Made by a program: the position numbers and the translations under genes. 40,305 nucleotides of DNA from Gemmatimonadota bacterium. GTDB lineage: Bacteria; Latescibacterota; UBA2968; UBA8231. The notes under the pieces are model-generated. The model did no database searches and had not been told where the DNA came from. It saw only the letters and a program-made list of their open reading frames with translations. Positions 17,425 to 26,815 of the stretch are shown piece after piece. Where the stretch lies: positions 1-40,305 of the forward strand of contig PATE01000085.1 in the NCBI GenBank assembly GCA_002712305.1, in the 5' to 3' direction. How positions within the stretch are numbered: position 1 is the first letter of the stretch; every line of letters begins with the position of its first letter.

Positions 17425-18690
17425 TTAGGTCTTACGCGGCTTCTTCTTTGCCGCGGGAAACAAAACGTTGTTGAGGATCAGCCGATATCCCGGCGAGTTC
17501 GGAAACAGGGAGAGCTGGGTTGCAGGGTCACCTACGTGGTGCTTGTGGTCTTCGGGATCGTGTCCGCCATAGAAGGTAAACGTACCGCGCCCAACCTGTC
17601 CGTGGATGTATTTGACGGCGTCCGTGTCCTCTTCTTCGGCCAGACGCACCACGGCATCCTTGATCAAGTGTCTCTTGAAGGCCGTTGTCTGACCGAGAAA
17701 ACCATTCACCACATTGGTATGGCATTGCGTCAGCATGGTCGGCACGGGATCGTGTTTGGCGGAAAACTCGAACAGAGTGAAGTACTCAGCTTCTGCCGAA
17801 CGAATTCGTCGCACATCTCTCGGTGTCGTATCCACGTCAGAGTGTTCGTAGACCATGGGGTGGGTCTCGAGGCGGAATCCCTCGAAGGCGACGGTTCGGC
17901 TGTAGTCGAGCATCTGCTGAGCACCGTGGGCAGGCGGATCACCATCAAAAGGCGTCGCCACGATATCTACGTCGCCGGCAGCCAGCGCGATGTCGAAGGT
18001 ATCGGTGGCAGAGCACATGGCAAAGAGGAACCCTCCACCGGCGACGTAGTCATAGATCCGCTGGGCCACGGCATGTTTCATCTGCCACACCTTGGTGAAA
18101 CCGAGGCGAGCCGCATCGGCTTCGTAGAGACGCTGCTGGTCACGATACCAGGCGTCGTTACGAAAGCTGGCGTAGAATTTTCCATACTGCCCCGTGAAGT
18201 CCTCATGATGCAGATGGATCCAGTCGTACTCGCTCAGCTTGCCACTCAAGACATCTTCGTCCCAGAGTTTTTCGTAATCGATGGACGCGTACTCCAGCGC
18301 CATGGTCACCGCGTCATCCCACGGCTGCGAGTTGGGTGGTGTATACACCGCAATGCGTGGGGATTTCTCGAGGCGCACCACATCCATGTTGGCCGCATCG
18401 ATCTCGGCGTAGACGGAAGCCATGTTTGCCTCGTCGATTCTCTGATAGGAGACGCCCCGCAACTGCGCCTCGCGAGCGATGAGATCGATGGCATCGACGG
18501 AAAACGCTCCACCGCGATAGTTGAGAAGCCATTCGACGGTGACCTCGTGCTCAAGAATCCAAAAGGCCAACCCGTAGGCCTTCAGATGGTTCGTCTGTTG
18601 GAGATCCATGGGAATCAGCAGTCGCTCGGCGCTGACTGGCGCAACCAGGCCGACCATCACAACTGCCACCCACAGTGTCTTACGTACCAT
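17425..18690 (-). CDS. Secreted protein of unknown function, possible class I amidotransferase-like fold
   Basis: The 421-residue product has a cleavable signal peptide (residues 1-21, ending PVSA). The mature part opens with ERLLIPMDLQQTNHLKAYGLA. Relatives I recall in Bacteroidota sometimes carry the label asparagine synthetase B, but no ATP pyrophosphatase or N-terminal amidotransferase motif is visible, so that name is not adopted. The motif VAGGGFLFAMCSATDTFD (216-233) resembles a nucleophile elbow with Cys226, and a His-rich FYGGHDPEDHKHH follows near the C-terminus. Export and operon position suggest a role with the DUF4159 and DUF4175 proteins. ATG 18690 overlaps the TPR gene stop by one base; a TTG directly before it is less likely. 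Confidence 0.6.
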   Translation of the reverse strand: MVRKTLWVAVVMVGLVAPVSAERLLIPMDLQQTNHLKAYGLAFWILEHEVTVEWLLNYRGGAFSVDAIDLIAREAQLRGVSYQRIDEANMASVYAEIDAANMDVVRLEKSPRIAVYTPPNSQPWDDAVTMALEYASIDYEKLWDEDVLSGKLSEYDWIHLHHEDFTGQYGKFYASFRNDAWYRDQQRLYEADAARLGFTKVWQMKHAVAQRIYDYVAGGGFLFAMCSATDTFDIALAAGDVDIVATPFDGDPPAHGAQQMLDYSRTVAFEGFRLETHPMVYEHSDVDTTPRDVRRIRSAEAEYFTLFEFSAKHDPVPTMLTQCHTNVVNGFLGQTTAFKRHLIKDAVVRLAEEEDTDAVKYIHGQVGRGTFTFYGGHDPEDHKHHVGDPATQLSLFPNSPGYRLILNNVLFPAAKKKPRKT

Positions 18691-20390
18691 CAACCCTGCT
18701 CCAATTGAAGCTGCAGTCGCTGTAACTCAGTCAATGCGATGGGTACCCGTGGATCGTCCGGCCACTGCAGCAGCAGCCTCTGCAGCCGATCGATCGCCTC
18801 GACCACCCGGCCTTCTACAGACTGGAGGCGAGTCAGGGCCAACGTGGCGGTGAAGCGGATGTCGCCGCCGACCTGTTGGTGGGACAGAATCTGCTCATAT
18901 AGGACCATGGCGGCAGCAGGTTCGTCCATCTCGAGCCCTCGAGCTGCCGTGATTCGAAGTCGATGGGCCAGGTCGGAAAAACCGTCCTGCTCCAGGTTCT
19001 TCCAGATGGCTGTCGCTTGATCCAACCGCCCCTGTCGCAGCCGCAGCCGTCCTGTGGCAAACTGCTGCAGGGCGTCGGGTGACTCGATATGTGCGTCGAA
19101 CAGTCTCAGCCACAGAAGGGCGTCGTTGGCCTGTGCCGTTTCAGGTTTCGTGGTGACGAGACTGTCCGCGTAGGGGCGCCCTAGTTCCACAGTGCCCTCG
19201 AGTACGGCCAGTTCGGTGAACCCTACAGATGCGACGGCGAATCCTGCGGGAGACTGGGCCAGACGCTCGAGGGTGTTGCGAACGACCTGCAGATCATCCC
19301 GTTGCCAGCCACTCTCAGCGAGCAGCTCCAGCGCCTGGAGACGCTCGCGCTCACTCAGGTCGAGGGAGATCGCGAGTCGCTGGAGGATGTCCTGGCTCTG
19401 CTGCGCCTGGTGGGTGGACAGCAGCAGGTCCGCCAGTTCGAGCTCGAAGGCAGCTGCATCCGATGGGCGAGCGGCGGCGCTGACCAGTTGGCGGTAGAGT
19501 GTGATCGCACCCTCCAGGTCGCCACGCCGAGTGTGCATTCTGGCACGCCGATGCAGCGAGGTGGTGCTGAAACTCGGATCCCCGGTGATCTGCGCCAACA
19601 GGCGATACGTACGCGACACGGTCTGCTGATACCCCAATCGTTCACTGCGCTGAGCAAACTGAATCAGGCCATCGGTGACCACGTCGACATGCGGGCCAAG
19701 CCCCCGTTGGTTCAGTTTTGCCAGGACGATGAACCCCTTCTTCGGTTGCCCCGAAGCCAGCAGTGCATGAGCGAGCAACAGAGACTCAGATGGCTCAATC
19801 TGCCGGTCGTTTGTCGCTTGAAGGGGTGTGATGTATCGCTCCCACCGATCTCGACTTGCTTCGCCATCCTGATCCTGCAAGGCCATCACGTCGAACAGTC
19901 CCAGGATCTGAAGGAGACGATGAGGTTCGAACTGCACCAATTGCCGATGGACGCGCACCGCATCACGGGGATTGCCGGTTTCCAGATAGAGCTCTCCCAG
20001 ATCCCAGAGGAAAGGACGTTCGTCGTCGAGTTTCTCAACGCCTTCGATCAGCAAGTCGAGGGCCTCCTGAGACCGTCCCAGACGGCGGATCCGGCGGGCC
20101 ACGTTCACATAGTGATCGGGCCGCGGATCAACCTGTGAGATCATGTGTCGCCATTGGACGATCGCTGCCTCGACTTCTCCTTTGTGCGCGAGCAGATCAC
20201 CCAGACTCAGGCCGATGGCGGCGTCGTTGGGATGGGTTTCCAGAAAGCGACGAATCAAGCTCTCGGCGCCGGCCAGATCACCCGCACGGCGTCGTTCGGC
20301 CGCTTCGCGCATGACCGTGCTGCGATCCTGCGCTTGAAGCATTGCCGCACACAGAAGCAGCATGAGGAGAAGGTGAGAGGTACGCCTCAA
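18690..20390 (-). CDS. Exported tetratricopeptide-repeat protein
   Basis: The product has 566 residues. A signal peptide (MRRTSHLLLMLLLCAAMLQA) supports the unusual TTG start at 20390, which also overlaps the DUF4175 stop by four bases. The mature protein is almost wholly alpha-helical with degenerate TPR units, for example GDLAGAESLIRRFLETHPND, NPRDAVRVHRQLVQFEP, and DLEGAITLYRQLVSAA. TPR arrays bind other proteins, so this is probably a periplasmic adaptor for the surrounding cassette. The partner cannot be named from sequence. Confidence 0.8.
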   Translation of the reverse strand: MRRTSHLLLMLLLCAAMLQAQDRSTVMREAAERRRAGDLAGAESLIRRFLETHPNDAAIGLSLGDLLAHKGEVEAAIVQWRHMISQVDPRPDHYVNVARRIRRLGRSQEALDLLIEGVEKLDDERPFLWDLGELYLETGNPRDAVRVHRQLVQFEPHRLLQILGLFDVMALQDQDGEASRDRWERYITPLQATNDRQIEPSESLLLAHALLASGQPKKGFIVLAKLNQRGLGPHVDVVTDGLIQFAQRSERLGYQQTVSRTYRLLAQITGDPSFSTTSLHRRARMHTRRGDLEGAITLYRQLVSAAARPSDAAAFELELADLLLSTHQAQQSQDILQRLAISLDLSERERLQALELLAESGWQRDDLQVVRNTLERLAQSPAGFAVASVGFTELAVLEGTVELGRPYADSLVTTKPETAQANDALLWLRLFDAHIESPDALQQFATGRLRLRQGRLDQATAIWKNLEQDGFSDLAHRLRITAARGLEMDEPAAAMVLYEQILSHQQVGGDIRFTATLALTRLQSVEGRVVEAIDRLQRLLLQWPDDPRVPIALTELQRLQLQLEQG

Positions 20391-23300
20391 GGTTGTTCAG
20401 CCTCGGGTTGAGTCAGGTCGGAATAGACCGTCTCATAGTAGCGCCGAACGAGACGGCGATAGCCGGCAGGATAGTCACCGGAGAGCGCCTCACCCATGGC
20501 CTGTCGCCAGCGATCAGGTGTCTGTCCAAGGTTCTCGGGCAACCAGCTCGGGCCATCCATCGCATGTTGTGTGGCGACCTGAGAGCGTCGCTTTTTCTCG
20601 AATCCACGGGCATGGATCGAACGACTGGCATCGAGCATACGCTGCAGGATTCGCTGCTGCCGCTGCGGCAGATTCTGATTCGGACGCCGCTGCTCCAGTT
20701 GCTGGAGGACGTCGCCCATCTCTTTCTGGATCTGTCCCACGCGCTCCTGCAGTGAACGCTGGCCGCGTAACCCACGCTCCAACTCCGACAGGGCCTGGTA
20801 GATCCGTCGCTGCTCTGCGGCAAGGCGAGAGATCATCTCCTCCTGACCCCCACGGCCCTGCTGCCCCTGCTGCCGGCCTTGCTGTTGCAGGGCTTGTTGC
20901 GTCGCCTCGTTGAGAGCGGCCTGCTGTTGGGACAATCCCATCATGCGCTCCATGGCTTCGGCAAAGCCGGACGGCATCTGCGATTGGGCAAGATCCTTGG
21001 CCGATTCACGCAGCATGAGAACGGCCTCGTTGAGGCGACGCATGGCTTCGTTCTGCAGTTCGAGTGCACGATGTCGCTCCTTCTGACTCAGATGCCCCGC
21101 CGCCCCCTCAGCATTCTGCAATGCGTAACCGAGTGTCGTCGGCAGGCCTGGGTGCAACGACATCGTCTGCCGTCCGATCTCGGCGAGGGCCATAATCGAT
21201 CGGCGAAGACTGGATCCCAGCGCAAACTGTCGTGGAGCTTCGAGCAATGCCCGGGGGCTGTCGAGGGTGTCGATCTGTCGGCGCAATCGTTCCTGCCTGA
21301 ATGACAATTGGAGAAGATCGGCGGCGATCTCCCGAATGGCCCCCATCAGGTTTTCCCGCTGTCCGGCGGAGAACTCGCCCTGGAGTTCCTGCATCGCCTC
21401 AGACAGCCGCCCCAGATCCTCCTCCAGCCCCTCGCCCTGGCGGCGGGCCATCTGCGACTCACCTGCATCGAGCTGCTGCTCCATCATCCGCATTCGCTCA
21501 TTCAGCTTTGCCTGCTCCATCATCTGGGACTGTGCCTTGAGTCCCTGTGATGTGGGCGGATGGATCTGATCCATCTCCTCAGCGAGTTCATCCAGCTCTT
21601 GCTGCAGTTGATCGGTATCGGCCGCCAGACGGCCTTCTTGATCCGCCAATCGCTGCGCATCTGAAGGATCTCCCGCATCGAGACTCTCGTCGATCTGCTG
21701 CTGACGCTCTTCGAGATCCTGAGCCTGCTCGGTGGCGGCCATCAGTCGCTGTTCGGCGTGAATCTGCTGCAGAAGCGAGATCGTCCGGTCGAGGCGCTCC
21801 TTGAAGCTCTGCTGATCCTGTTGGAACTCGCGAAGTGCTTCGGCCAACTCCTGAGGATTGAGTTCTCCCTGCGCTGCTTGCTGCAAAGCCTCGAGGGCTT
21901 CCTGCATCTCGGGCGAGGCAACGGCCGCCATCAACTCACGAATCTGCTCCATCTTGTCGAGTAGCTGATCCGACCCCAGGCCACTCTTCTCGAGTTGGTC
22001 CATGGTCTCGGCCATCTCGCGGGCCAACTCCTGTACGGCTTCGGCTCGTTCAGAAGCAGCCTCCAGAGCTGCATCGAGCTCCTTTTTCTCCTGCCAGCTC
22101 AGATCGTCTGTCTTGAGGACCTCGCGACGCAGCTGTTCGACGATGTCGTGTGCGTCCTGCTCTTGCTCGGCGATCTCTTCCAGGGTTTCCAACTGCTGCT
22201 TCTGCTCGATGGACACCTCATCGAACAATTCGTAGAGCGAGGGGAAACGCAAGGTGTAGGCCGAGCTGAGTCCCTTCTTCGGACCACCTACCGCATCGTT
22301 GTCGAAGGCCTCGGCGTGATACGTCACGCGATCTTCGGGCAGCAACTGATGGGGCGTCAGATCCCAGATGTGATGGAGGGAGATACGCGGTTCAGCGGGC
22401 GAGTCGAGACGAGTACGCAAAGGGGGGCCGTCATTGATCTGATACACCAGGTCGATTCGGCCAATTCCGAAATCGTCCATCGCCTCAATCCCAAGAGCCA
22501 CCTGCTGCGATTCGGGCAGGTCGGCGTCGTGACCCGGGTTGACGATGTTCACCACCGGAACCTCGTCGTCAAGAATGTCGATGGCGTAGCGGATCGGCTC
22601 GCGGTTTTCGATCCCGTCGATGTCGGTGAGGTGAATGTGATACTGGTGACGGCGGGCGTCGTGAGTCATCACGGCAGGAAGGACCCAGTCCACCACGGCG
22701 GCACGATCGACGATCTGTGCCGGGATCCTCACCAAGTCGTCGATGACCATTTCGGCCGTGCCAAGTCTCTTGTTCGACGACGCTTCGAGACGGACTGCGG
22801 TACCTGCCAGAGCGCGCAGATCTCCACCTTCCTCCTCAACGCGAGCAGGCAATCCGCTGTAGTCAGGATACTCGAAGGACAACCTGAGGCCCGTCACGAC
22901 GGGAGGATCGATGACCTTCACCGTGTGCAGCAGGGTTTCGCCATCGCCGGCAAAGCCCTGCACCTCAAAAGACTGTCTCACGTCATCCCAGGCGAAACGT
23001 GCATTCGCCCGAATGTCGCCTGAGGCCTCGGTGCCAGACTCCTCTGCAGATGCTTCAGAGACCCGCTCCTCCACGAGCAGTTCCTCCTCCAGCCAGGCCG
23101 TTTCTCCCACATAGCGGTGACGCAGCGTGGCCGTCGTCGGGATGTCGCCGGAGATGGCGAGGTGAAGGTCAAGATCGTCACCTGCCACGACGACGCCCGT
23201 GGCCATCTCGAGTGTGACATGCGTCTGCTGGGGGGGGCTGAAGGCAAGCGTGGGGTGGGCCCAGCGATGGGCGATGCCCGCGGCACCATCCGGGAAGCGG

Positions 23301-23800
23301 GATCCCAGAATGACGGTGATCACAAGGGCTGCGGCGGCAGCCCAAAAGGCAAAACGAGGCCGCCTTCGAGAGGCGATCTGCTCGGGTGATGTCTCCAGCA
23401 GTGACTGCAGCGCTTCGTCACGAGTGATCGCCAGAAGTGCTTCTGAACAGGGGGCGCTGTCGTCCAGTTCGAGGGCCGTGATCAATCGCTGACGCAGCGA
23501 CGGAACACGCTTCTCGACATACAGCGCCATGGAGTGCGTGTCGTGTACTCCCTTGAGCCCAACCCGCAATACGCCACCGGCCACGATCACGGCCCCCAGC
23601 ACGACGAGTCCGGGAGGTACGAGACGTACGATGGGCGGCAGATAGGCGATGGCTTCGACGCCAGCAGCGAGCCACCCTCCCACCATCAGTCCACCGAATG
23701 CCCACAGCAGGGCACGTGCGGACTCGATGGCCACGAATCGAACGCGCAATCGTCGCAGACGGTGATGGATCTGGGGCAGGGGCATCTGATCAGGTGTCAT
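20387..23800 (-). CDS. Large DUF4175-type membrane protein with Gln-rich coiled coil
   Basis: The 1137-residue product has three predicted membrane segments (about residues 28-52, 58-78 and 150-167). A beta-rich, Ig-like region follows to about residue 510 (for example SFEYPDYSGLPARVEEEG), then a very long Gln/Glu-rich coiled coil (about 515-1060). The C-terminal block DYPAGYRRLVRRYYE is typical of DUF4175 proteins. Topology suggests a membrane-anchored periplasmic rod or scaffold. It is the largest member of the DUF4159-to-DUF58 cassette. ATG 23800 follows the DUF4159 gene by 33 bases. Biochemical function is unknown. Confidence 0.85.
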   Translation of the reverse strand: MTPDQMPLPQIHHRLRRLRVRFVAIESARALLWAFGGLMVGGWLAAGVEAIAYLPPIVRLVPPGLVVLGAVIVAGGVLRVGLKGVHDTHSMALYVEKRVPSLRQRLITALELDDSAPCSEALLAITRDEALQSLLETSPEQIASRRRPRFAFWAAAAALVITVILGSRFPDGAAGIAHRWAHPTLAFSPPQQTHVTLEMATGVVVAGDDLDLHLAISGDIPTTATLRHRYVGETAWLEEELLVEERVSEASAEESGTEASGDIRANARFAWDDVRQSFEVQGFAGDGETLLHTVKVIDPPVVTGLRLSFEYPDYSGLPARVEEEGGDLRALAGTAVRLEASSNKRLGTAEMVIDDLVRIPAQIVDRAAVVDWVLPAVMTHDARRHQYHIHLTDIDGIENREPIRYAIDILDDEVPVVNIVNPGHDADLPESQQVALGIEAMDDFGIGRIDLVYQINDGPPLRTRLDSPAEPRISLHHIWDLTPHQLLPEDRVTYHAEAFDNDAVGGPKKGLSSAYTLRFPSLYELFDEVSIEQKQQLETLEEIAEQEQDAHDIVEQLRREVLKTDDLSWQEKKELDAALEAASERAEAVQELAREMAETMDQLEKSGLGSDQLLDKMEQIRELMAAVASPEMQEALEALQQAAQGELNPQELAEALREFQQDQQSFKERLDRTISLLQQIHAEQRLMAATEQAQDLEERQQQIDESLDAGDPSDAQRLADQEGRLAADTDQLQQELDELAEEMDQIHPPTSQGLKAQSQMMEQAKLNERMRMMEQQLDAGESQMARRQGEGLEEDLGRLSEAMQELQGEFSAGQRENLMGAIREIAADLLQLSFRQERLRRQIDTLDSPRALLEAPRQFALGSSLRRSIMALAEIGRQTMSLHPGLPTTLGYALQNAEGAAGHLSQKERHRALELQNEAMRRLNEAVLMLRESAKDLAQSQMPSGFAEAMERMMGLSQQQAALNEATQQALQQQGRQQGQQGRGGQEEMISRLAAEQRRIYQALSELERGLRGQRSLQERVGQIQKEMGDVLQQLEQRRPNQNLPQRQQRILQRMLDASRSIHARGFEKKRRSQVATQHAMDGPSWLPENLGQTPDRWRQAMGEALSGDYPAGYRRLVRRYYETVYSDLTQPEAEQP

Positions 23801-23833
23801 TCCAACACTTCGTCTGCCGAATCAATGTGCCAA

Positions 23834-24529
23834 TCAATGTGTCAGGGCCCACACGACGATGTTCGTGCCCATCTGCAGTGCAGCCACGCGTGAGGGCTCA
23901 GGGTCATTGTGAATGTGAGCATCTTCCCAACCATCGCCCAGATCGGCCTCGAACGTGTAGAGGACGACGATCCTGTCTTCCTCGAACAAGGCCAGTGCCT
24001 GGGGACGCTGGCCGTCGTGTTCGTGGATCTTTGGCAGACCATGGGCGAATTCGAAGTGACAATTGAACAGACCGTGGTCGGCCGGCAACTCGACGAAGTC
24101 CTTGCTCGGGTAGACCCGTTTCATCTCGCGGCGGAAAGACTCATCCATGCCGTAGTTGTCGTCTGCGTGAAGAAACCCACCCGCATCTAGATAGTGACGC
24201 AGCCGGTCAACCTGTGGTTCGGAAAGACGGACATTGCCGTGTCCCGTCAGATACAGATAGGGATGGGAGAACAGATCCTCGTCGTCGAGATGGACGCGCG
24301 CCGGTTCCTTGGCCATGACGATCGTCGTGTGCTCCGTCAGAAAAGCCATCAGATTTGGCAGGGAAGAGGGGTCACTGTACCAGTCACCGCCGCCATCATA
24401 TTGAACACGGGCGATGGAGAAGCCTCTTGTGTGGTCCTGGGTCTGAGCCTCAGCGGCCGGACAGATCGCGAAGTCCAGCATCCCACAAATCGCACAGGCC
24501 ACGATCAGGCTGCGGACGATCATCGACAT
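23834..24529 (-). CDS. DUF4159 domain protein, exported
   Basis: The 231-residue product has a signal peptide (MSMIVRSLIVACAICGMLD, continuing to AEAQ) and the DUF4159 signature ARVQYDGGGDWYSDPSSLPN at the start of the mature part. YLYLTGHGN and YLDAGGFLHADDNYGMD follow, a Rossmann-like arrangement related to class I amidotransferases but without an obvious catalytic cysteine. A GTG at 24562 would add 11 residues; ATG 24529 gives a better signal peptide and is preferred. DUF4159 genes commonly travel with MoxR, DUF58 and DUF4175 genes, as here. The molecular role is unknown. Confidence 0.85.
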   Translation of the reverse strand: MSMIVRSLIVACAICGMLDFAICPAAEAQTQDHTRGFSIARVQYDGGGDWYSDPSSLPNLMAFLTEHTTIVMAKEPARVHLDDEDLFSHPYLYLTGHGNVRLSEPQVDRLRHYLDAGGFLHADDNYGMDESFRREMKRVYPSKDFVELPADHGLFNCHFEFAHGLPKIHEHDGQRPQALALFEEDRIVVLYTFEADLGDGWEDAHIHNDPEPSRVAALQMGTNIVVWALTH

Positions 24530-24565
24530 GGCGAGAGTCCATCTATCACAGGCAGGACTCACGAT

Positions 24566-26800
24566 TCACGGGTTGCTTCCATCGATCACGGCAAAGCGTC
24601 CCCGTACGGGCGACGATGACGGAGCCTGTGCGGCGTAGAGGTAAATCCCGGATCCTACGAGGAATCCCGCATCGTTGAGACCATTCCAACTCACCGAACC
24701 TCGTCCGATGCCAGCATCGAGAGAGGTAACCAGCTCTCCCTGAAGCGTGTAGATCTGCAAGGTCGCACCGAGGGGCAGGCCTGAGAAGGTTAGTCGGTCT
24801 CGCCCGTCCGTGACGAAGGGATTCGGAAACACGCCACTGCTGGCGATAGGATTGCCACCATCGACCGGGGCTGTACCAAGTCGCAATCGATTGAGGCCAT
24901 CGAACGTGCCGATCCAGAGTTCGTTCGAGTCTTCATCAAACAAGAGTCCCGTCACTCGATCATTGATCAGTCCCGAGTTGGTCGACGTCAAGGTGAAGGC
25001 CACCTCGCCATCGTCAATTCGACTTAGGCCTGAACCTGTGGCCACCCACAAGTGTCCGTCACCGTCCAATTCGAGCGCGTTGATCTCATCGGAGGGGAGT
25101 CCGTCGAGGGTGTTGTACACACGCCAGCTGTCTACATCAAATCGTCCGGCCGTGCGATCGTAGGAACCCTGGATGGCATTGAGCCCACTATCGGTAGCGA
25201 GCCACAACACGCCATCTTTGTCTTCGATGAGATCGAAGGCTCGATTGCTGGACAGCCTCGTCTCGGCGGCAGTATTCACCACGACGATCTGGTCATCACC
25301 GCCGGTGAATGGAGTGCCGCCATCGTCGAGAATGACCAGACCGTCCGTGCGACTGGCCACCCACTTGTGGCCGGCCTGGGCCAACCCAATGCGGTACAGA
25401 TCCAGCCGGGAAGGCTGACCAAGGGCCACCTGATCGAAGAGATAACCCTGCGTCTGTGGATAGCCGTCGATGACGGCGATGCCCACGGCAACATTGACGA
25501 CCCAGAGGTTCCCCTGGGCGTCTCGCTGAACATCACCGACGGCAACAAAGTCTTCATTTGGGCCGATCCCGCGCAGAACCGAATTCTGCTCGTCCAGTTC
25601 GACCCACTGATTTCCATCGAGGATCGCAACGCCGCCGCCCCAGCTGCCAATCCAGACCCGATCCTCACGATCGGTCTCGATGGCCACCAGTTCGTCATTT
25701 GGCATCCCCGTCGACTTGTCGAACACCGTCCACGACCCTTCGTGGAGTTGATAGACGCCGGCGGAGAGCGAACGCTGCTGATCGTCGGGAACGCTCGCTG
25801 CCCAGAGATCCCCATCGACAATGCGCAGATCATAGAATCTGCTGGAACCAGGCTCACCGGCGGGGGCCGGCGCCTCGGCTCCGAGCACCCGCAGCCCCGT
25901 CCCCGTGGCCAGCCAGACGGAGCCATCGTCGATCGTAGAGACCGCTCGTACGTTGTTGATCACCGGCGCACCCATGCGTCGCCAGATCTGTACACCAAGG
26001 CGTCGCATGAAATTGCCGTCCGCCGTGGCGGCCAACGTCAAACCATTCACGCGCCCCAGCCCGACGACGACCTCTTCATTGTAGTCGAGAGAAAACTGGT
26101 CTGTGATGGGGTCGTATGTGAACACGCCCAAGGCTGTGGCGGCCGACACGGTACCATCGTTTACCACCAGATCTCTCACATTCCCCAGATTTCTTACCGA
26201 GTTCCAGCTGTCCGGATCCTGCAGGTTCGGCTGGGACAGACTCGCCCATGCCAGTCCCTCAGATGTCCCCACAAACAGGAGCTCATCGTGAACGGCCAGG
26301 GCATGAACGGCAGCGTCCTTAGAGATCAAGCCCAATCGACGATAGCTCTCCTTCACCTCCTGTTTATCAAGCAGGAAGACACTGACACCACGATCGGTGC
26401 CGACAAACAAACGATCGTTGTGAGGCCGGAGTGTCAGAATGTCCCGATCGCGAAACTCGAGAAAGGGCGGATCAAAGTGAGATGCGCCCGCCCGCATGCG
26501 ACTCAATCCATTGGCTGCCGTCCCCACCCAAAGATCGCCCACGTCGTCTAGGGTCACCGAAAGCAACTGATTGCCGCCAAGGCCATCGAGGCGTGTAAAC
26601 CGACGATAGGTCTGGGTCGACCGATCGTAGTGCAACGCCCCGCCCCCCGTCGCCAGCCACACATCATCACCACGCGCAACCACGTCATTCGCCTGGGTCA
26701 TGCTCGTAAATGCAGCCCACTCTGAGTCGACGACCAGCTGGGCCGACAGTGAACAGGCCAGTCCCAATAACAGGAAGAGGGTGATATGCAGTGGTCTCAT
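24566..26800 (-). CDS. Exported beta-propeller protein with FlgD/Por-like C-terminal domain (PorZ-like)
   Basis: The 744-residue product has a signal peptide (MRPLHITLFLLLGLACSLSA). About a dozen two-component-regulator-type propeller blades follow, such as DLWVGTAANGLSRM, RVWIGSWGGGVAILDG, LWLATDSGLNAIQG and ELWIGTFDGLNRL. The last 90 residues form a FlgD-like Ig domain ending in GSGIYLYAAQA, the kind used as a sorting domain in type IX secretion lineages. The architecture is like PorZ of the type IX system, though many FCB propeller proteins look similar. It lies between priA (15 bases) and the DUF4159 gene (36 bases). No kinase domain is attached. Confidence 0.75.
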   Translation of the reverse strand: MRPLHITLFLLLGLACSLSAQLVVDSEWAAFTSMTQANDVVARGDDVWLATGGGALHYDRSTQTYRRFTRLDGLGGNQLLSVTLDDVGDLWVGTAANGLSRMRAGASHFDPPFLEFRDRDILTLRPHNDRLFVGTDRGVSVFLLDKQEVKESYRRLGLISKDAAVHALAVHDELLFVGTSEGLAWASLSQPNLQDPDSWNSVRNLGNVRDLVVNDGTVSAATALGVFTYDPITDQFSLDYNEEVVVGLGRVNGLTLAATADGNFMRRLGVQIWRRMGAPVINNVRAVSTIDDGSVWLATGTGLRVLGAEAPAPAGEPGSSRFYDLRIVDGDLWAASVPDDQQRSLSAGVYQLHEGSWTVFDKSTGMPNDELVAIETDREDRVWIGSWGGGVAILDGNQWVELDEQNSVLRGIGPNEDFVAVGDVQRDAQGNLWVVNVAVGIAVIDGYPQTQGYLFDQVALGQPSRLDLYRIGLAQAGHKWVASRTDGLVILDDGGTPFTGGDDQIVVVNTAAETRLSSNRAFDLIEDKDGVLWLATDSGLNAIQGSYDRTAGRFDVDSWRVYNTLDGLPSDEINALELDGDGHLWVATGSGLSRIDDGEVAFTLTSTNSGLINDRVTGLLFDEDSNELWIGTFDGLNRLRLGTAPVDGGNPIASSGVFPNPFVTDGRDRLTFSGLPLGATLQIYTLQGELVTSLDAGIGRGSVSWNGLNDAGFLVGSGIYLYAAQAPSSSPVRGRFAVIDGSNP

Positions 26801-26815
26801 CTCAGATCGCAGGTG

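Noticed and set aside
17425-18690. Asparagine synthetase B as a name for the secreted protein
   Set aside because: Neither an N-terminal Cys amidotransferase domain nor an ATP pyrophosphatase SGGxDS motif is visible, and the protein is exported.
17278-18708. Plus-strand open frame of 476 codons
   Set aside because: It is antisense to the secreted-protein gene, which has a signal peptide and coupled start; the plus-strand frame shows no motif.
25052-26551. Plus-strand open frame of 499 codons
   Set aside because: It is antisense to the propeller gene, which has a signal peptide and repeated blade motifs; the plus-strand product has no domain pattern.
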